Positions 62,278 to 64,000 of a stretch of DNA of 64,000 nucleotides are shown in pieces. A program made the position numbers and the translations under genes. The stretch is from contig NZ_MKVV01000044.1 in assembly GCF_001899645.1 (NCBI RefSeq), forward strand, positions 86,682 through 150,681. Direction: 5' to 3'. How positions within the stretch are numbered: position 1 is the stretch's first letter; every line of letters begins with the position of its first letter. The notes under the pieces were generated by a model. The model searched no databases, was not told the DNA's origin, and saw only the letters and a program-made list of their open reading frames with translations. Source of the DNA: Pseudonocardia sp. 73-21 (GTDB lineage Bacteria > Actinomycetota > Actinomycetes > Mycobacteriales > Pseudonocardiaceae).

Positions 62278-63890
62278 ACCGACCCCGACGGGTCGGCGGG
62301 GACGGCGGGCATCCCCCACGGCGTGGTCGGCGGGTCGCGCCGGGCGTCGCGGTCGCGCACCGGCGCAGCGGCCGGGCGCGGGGCCGGTACCGGACGCGGG
62401 GACGGCGGGCGTGCGGACGGCGGGGCCGGGACCTGCGGGATCGGGCCGGACGGCAGGTTCTCCGACGCCGCGACGGCCGGCAGCCGCACCCGGAACAAGG
62501 CGCCGCCGCCGGGTGCGTCGTCGATCTCGACCGAGCCGTCGTGGGCCGCCACCACCTCGGCGACGATGGCCAGCCCCAGCCCGGAACCGCCGTCGGAGCG
62601 GGCGCGGGCGTCGTCGAGGCGGACGAAGCGCTCGAACACCCGGCCCCGGTCGGACAGCGGGACGCCGGGCCCGTCGTCGGACACCTCGACGACGGCGTCG
62701 CCCCCGTCGCGCCGCACCGTGACGAGCACCCGCGTGGACGCGTGGCGCCGCGCGTTGTCGACCAGGTTGCGGACGACCCGCGCGAGCTGCCCGCGGTCAC
62801 CGATCACCCGCACGGGCTCGGCGTGCACCTCGGCCGGGACGCCGCCGGCGCCGGGGCGCACGCGTTCGGCGTCGGCCACGTCGTCGAGGTCGACCTCCTC
62901 GCGGCGGGGCTGCAGGCCGCGCTCGTCGGCGCGCGCGAGCAACAGCAGCGCGTCGACCAGGCGGTTGAGGCGCTCCGTCTCGCCCCGCAGCGCCACGACC
63001 GTGGCCGCGTCGGACTCCCGCGGGGACGAACCGTCCTGCATGAGCTCCAGGCCGGCGGCGATCGTGGCCAGCGGGCTGCGCAGCTCGTGGCTGGCGTCGG
63101 CCACGAACCGGCGCTGGACGCCCTGCGCGTCCTCGAGCCGGCCGAGCATCTCGTTCATGGTCTCGGCCAGCCGGCCGACCTCGTCGCGCGCCAGCGGCAC
63201 GGGCACCCGTCTGCCCAGGTCCTTCTCGGTGAGCCGGGCGACCTGACGACGGATCGCCTCCACCGGCCGCAGCGCCCGGCCGGCGAACTCGTAGGTGGCG
63301 ATGCCCGTGATGAGAATCAGGATCGGCACGCCCACCAGCAGGTAGAACAGCAGCGTGTCGCCGGCGCTCTGCGCCTGGTTCAGCGGCTCGGCGACGTAGA
63401 TGTAGACGGGCAGGCCCAGGGTCTCACCGCCCCGGGCCACCAGCACCGTGGTGACGCTCGTGCCGTTGGGTCGTGAGATCACGAAGTTGTCGTTGACGAT
63501 GACCTGCCCCTCGGCGGGGCGCAGGTCCGAGATCGGGTCGCTGCGGGAGGCGTTGTTGTAGCCCTCGACCGTGAGGACCGGCGTGGACGGGTCCTCGGTG
63601 TAGTCCACGACCAGCTGGACGATGTCGTTGCCCGACCGCGAGATCGTGTCCACGGCGAAGAACGCGTTCTTGTTCGGGGCCCCGTTGTCGTTGTCGTGGA
63701 CGCGGTCGGCGAGCTGCTGGGCCTGCTGCCGGGCGGAGGCGACCACCCCCTCCCGCAGGGAGCTGCTCACGAAGAACACCAGCGCGGCGCCGCCGATGAT
63801 CAGGGCGACGGCCACCACCAGGGCAGCGGACAGCGCGGACGCCGCGCGCACGCCGATGCGTGTGCGCAACCACCGGGGGGACTTCGCCAC
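62253..63890 (-). CDS. Sensor histidine kinase
   Basis: 545 residues from GTG 63890. First membrane helix VVAVALIIGGAALVFFV, about 150 residues of extracytoplasmic sensor, second helix LLFYLLVGVPILILITGIATY, then HAMP (RRQVARLTEKDLGRRVPV). HisKA has FVADASHELRSPLATIAAG with the phospho-His. HATPase has NLVDNARRHA, DDGPGVP and GSGLGLAIV. A Pro/Arg-rich tail of about 75 residues is unusual. Convergent with the regulator gene, so the pair is not one operon. Confidence 0.85.
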   Translation of the reverse strand: MAKSPRWLRTRIGVRAASALSAALVVAVALIIGGAALVFFVSSSLREGVVASARQQAQQLADRVHDNDNGAPNKNAFFAVDTISRSGNDIVQLVVDYTEDPSTPVLTVEGYNNASRSDPISDLRPAEGQVIVNDNFVISRPNGTSVTTVLVARGGETLGLPVYIYVAEPLNQAQSAGDTLLFYLLVGVPILILITGIATYEFAGRALRPVEAIRRQVARLTEKDLGRRVPVPLARDEVGRLAETMNEMLGRLEDAQGVQRRFVADASHELRSPLATIAAGLELMQDGSSPRESDAATVVALRGETERLNRLVDALLLLARADERGLQPRREEVDLDDVADAERVRPGAGGVPAEVHAEPVRVIGDRGQLARVVRNLVDNARRHASTRVLVTVRRDGGDAVVEVSDDGPGVPLSDRGRVFERFVRLDDARARSDGGSGLGLAIVAEVVAAHDGSVEIDDAPGGGALFRVRLPAVAASENLPSGPIPQVPAPPSARPPSPRPVPAPRPAAAPVRDRDARRDPPTTPWGMPAVPADPSGSVQAGSDIR

Positions 63891-63934
63891 GTGACGAGGG
63901 TATCCGTCGAGGCCTGTGACCAGCCTGAGCGCAG

Positions 63935-63940
63935 TAGGCT
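63935..63940 (+). promoter_or_regulatory. Leaderless -10 box (TAGGCT)
   Basis: TAGGCT lies 7 nt before ATG 63948, suggesting a leaderless transcript for the TetR-like gene divergent from the kinase. Confidence 0.35.
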
Positions 63941-63947
63941 TGTCCGA

Positions 63948-64000
63948 ATGGCGGCCACGGCGGGAGCCGGCACCGGCCGGCGGCAGCAGATTCTCACTGT
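63948..64000 (+). CDS. TetR-family regulator, N-terminal fragment (gene leaves window)
   Basis: Only 17 codons: MAATAGAGTGRRQQILT. The GRRQQIL start of helix 1 is typical of TetR-type DNA-binding domains. In related genomes a TetR gene lies near the acyl-CoA carboxylase operon, so it may be that regulator, but the fragment is too short to prove this. Confidence 0.4.
   Translation, partial: MAATAGAGTGRRQQILT

Noticed and set aside
1..64000. tRNA genes, rRNA, CRISPR arrays, insertion sequences
   Set aside because: No cloverleaf with a GGTTCGAATCC-type T-arm, no spaced repeats and no transposase were found by eye. The prophage is not in a tRNA gene. A tRNAscan or covariance search could still find a divergent one.

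Overview
The window is very high-GC DNA with GTG starts, 4-bp stop/start overlaps and many leaderless promoters (a TAnnnT hexamer 6-8 nt before the start codon). This fits an actinobacterium, most likely of the Pseudonocardia/Amycolatopsis type. I infer this from gene content and order and have not checked it by search.

Host DNA occupies both ends. Left (1-9.65 kb): a partial aldose 1-epimerase, a membrane-anchored esterase, a VOC protein, surE, two small conserved genes, a wrecked spermidine-synthase-like gene, a secreted HtaA-like protein, and an acyl-CoA catabolic operon on the minus strand (carboxyltransferase, biotin carboxylase/BCCP, acyl-CoA dehydrogenase; same order as M. tuberculosis accD1-accA1-fadE19). 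Right (61.6-64 kb): an OmpR-type response regulator, a convergent histidine kinase and the first codons of a TetR-like regulator.

Between them lies one complete temperate siphophage, about 51.9 kb (9647-61575), bounded by an 8-bp direct repeat CGTTCATT. From right to left on the minus strand it carries a Cro-like gene, a long early operon of small overlapping genes (YqaJ exonuclease, RecT, HNH proteins, zinc-ribbon peptides, RuvC-like resolvase, C5 methyltransferase), a 343-bp repeat-rich non-coding island beside a winged-helix gene (candidate origin), an HNH gene, a candidate cos region, terminase, portal, protease, capsid, connectors, tail tube, tail chaperones with a GGGAAAA -1 frameshift site, tape measure, minor tail proteins, endolysin, holin and a secreted HNH lipoprotein. 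A strong terminator separates this from the left 8.6 kb. That part holds the integrase, a MerR-type excisionase candidate, a lipoprotein, a divergent HTH/GIY-YIG pair and a plus-strand operon resembling actinomycete conjugative elements: DUF2637 protein, FtsK/TraB translocase, a cluster of CTCTACC repeats (clt-like) and a second tyrosine recombinase.

The most notable reading concerns immunity. The attR core coincides with the last codons of the repressor gene (61239-61577). Joining the two att half-sites as in the circular phage removes the repressor stop codon and extends its frame by 56 codons, through the DNA now at attL, to a TAA at 9822, 43 bp before the integrase start. The extension ends -LAPVA and the integrase ends -KGAA, both like ssrA-type degradation tags. 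This is the layout of integration-dependent immunity known from mycobacteriophages such as BPs and Brujita: integration would convert a long, unstable repressor into a short, stable one.
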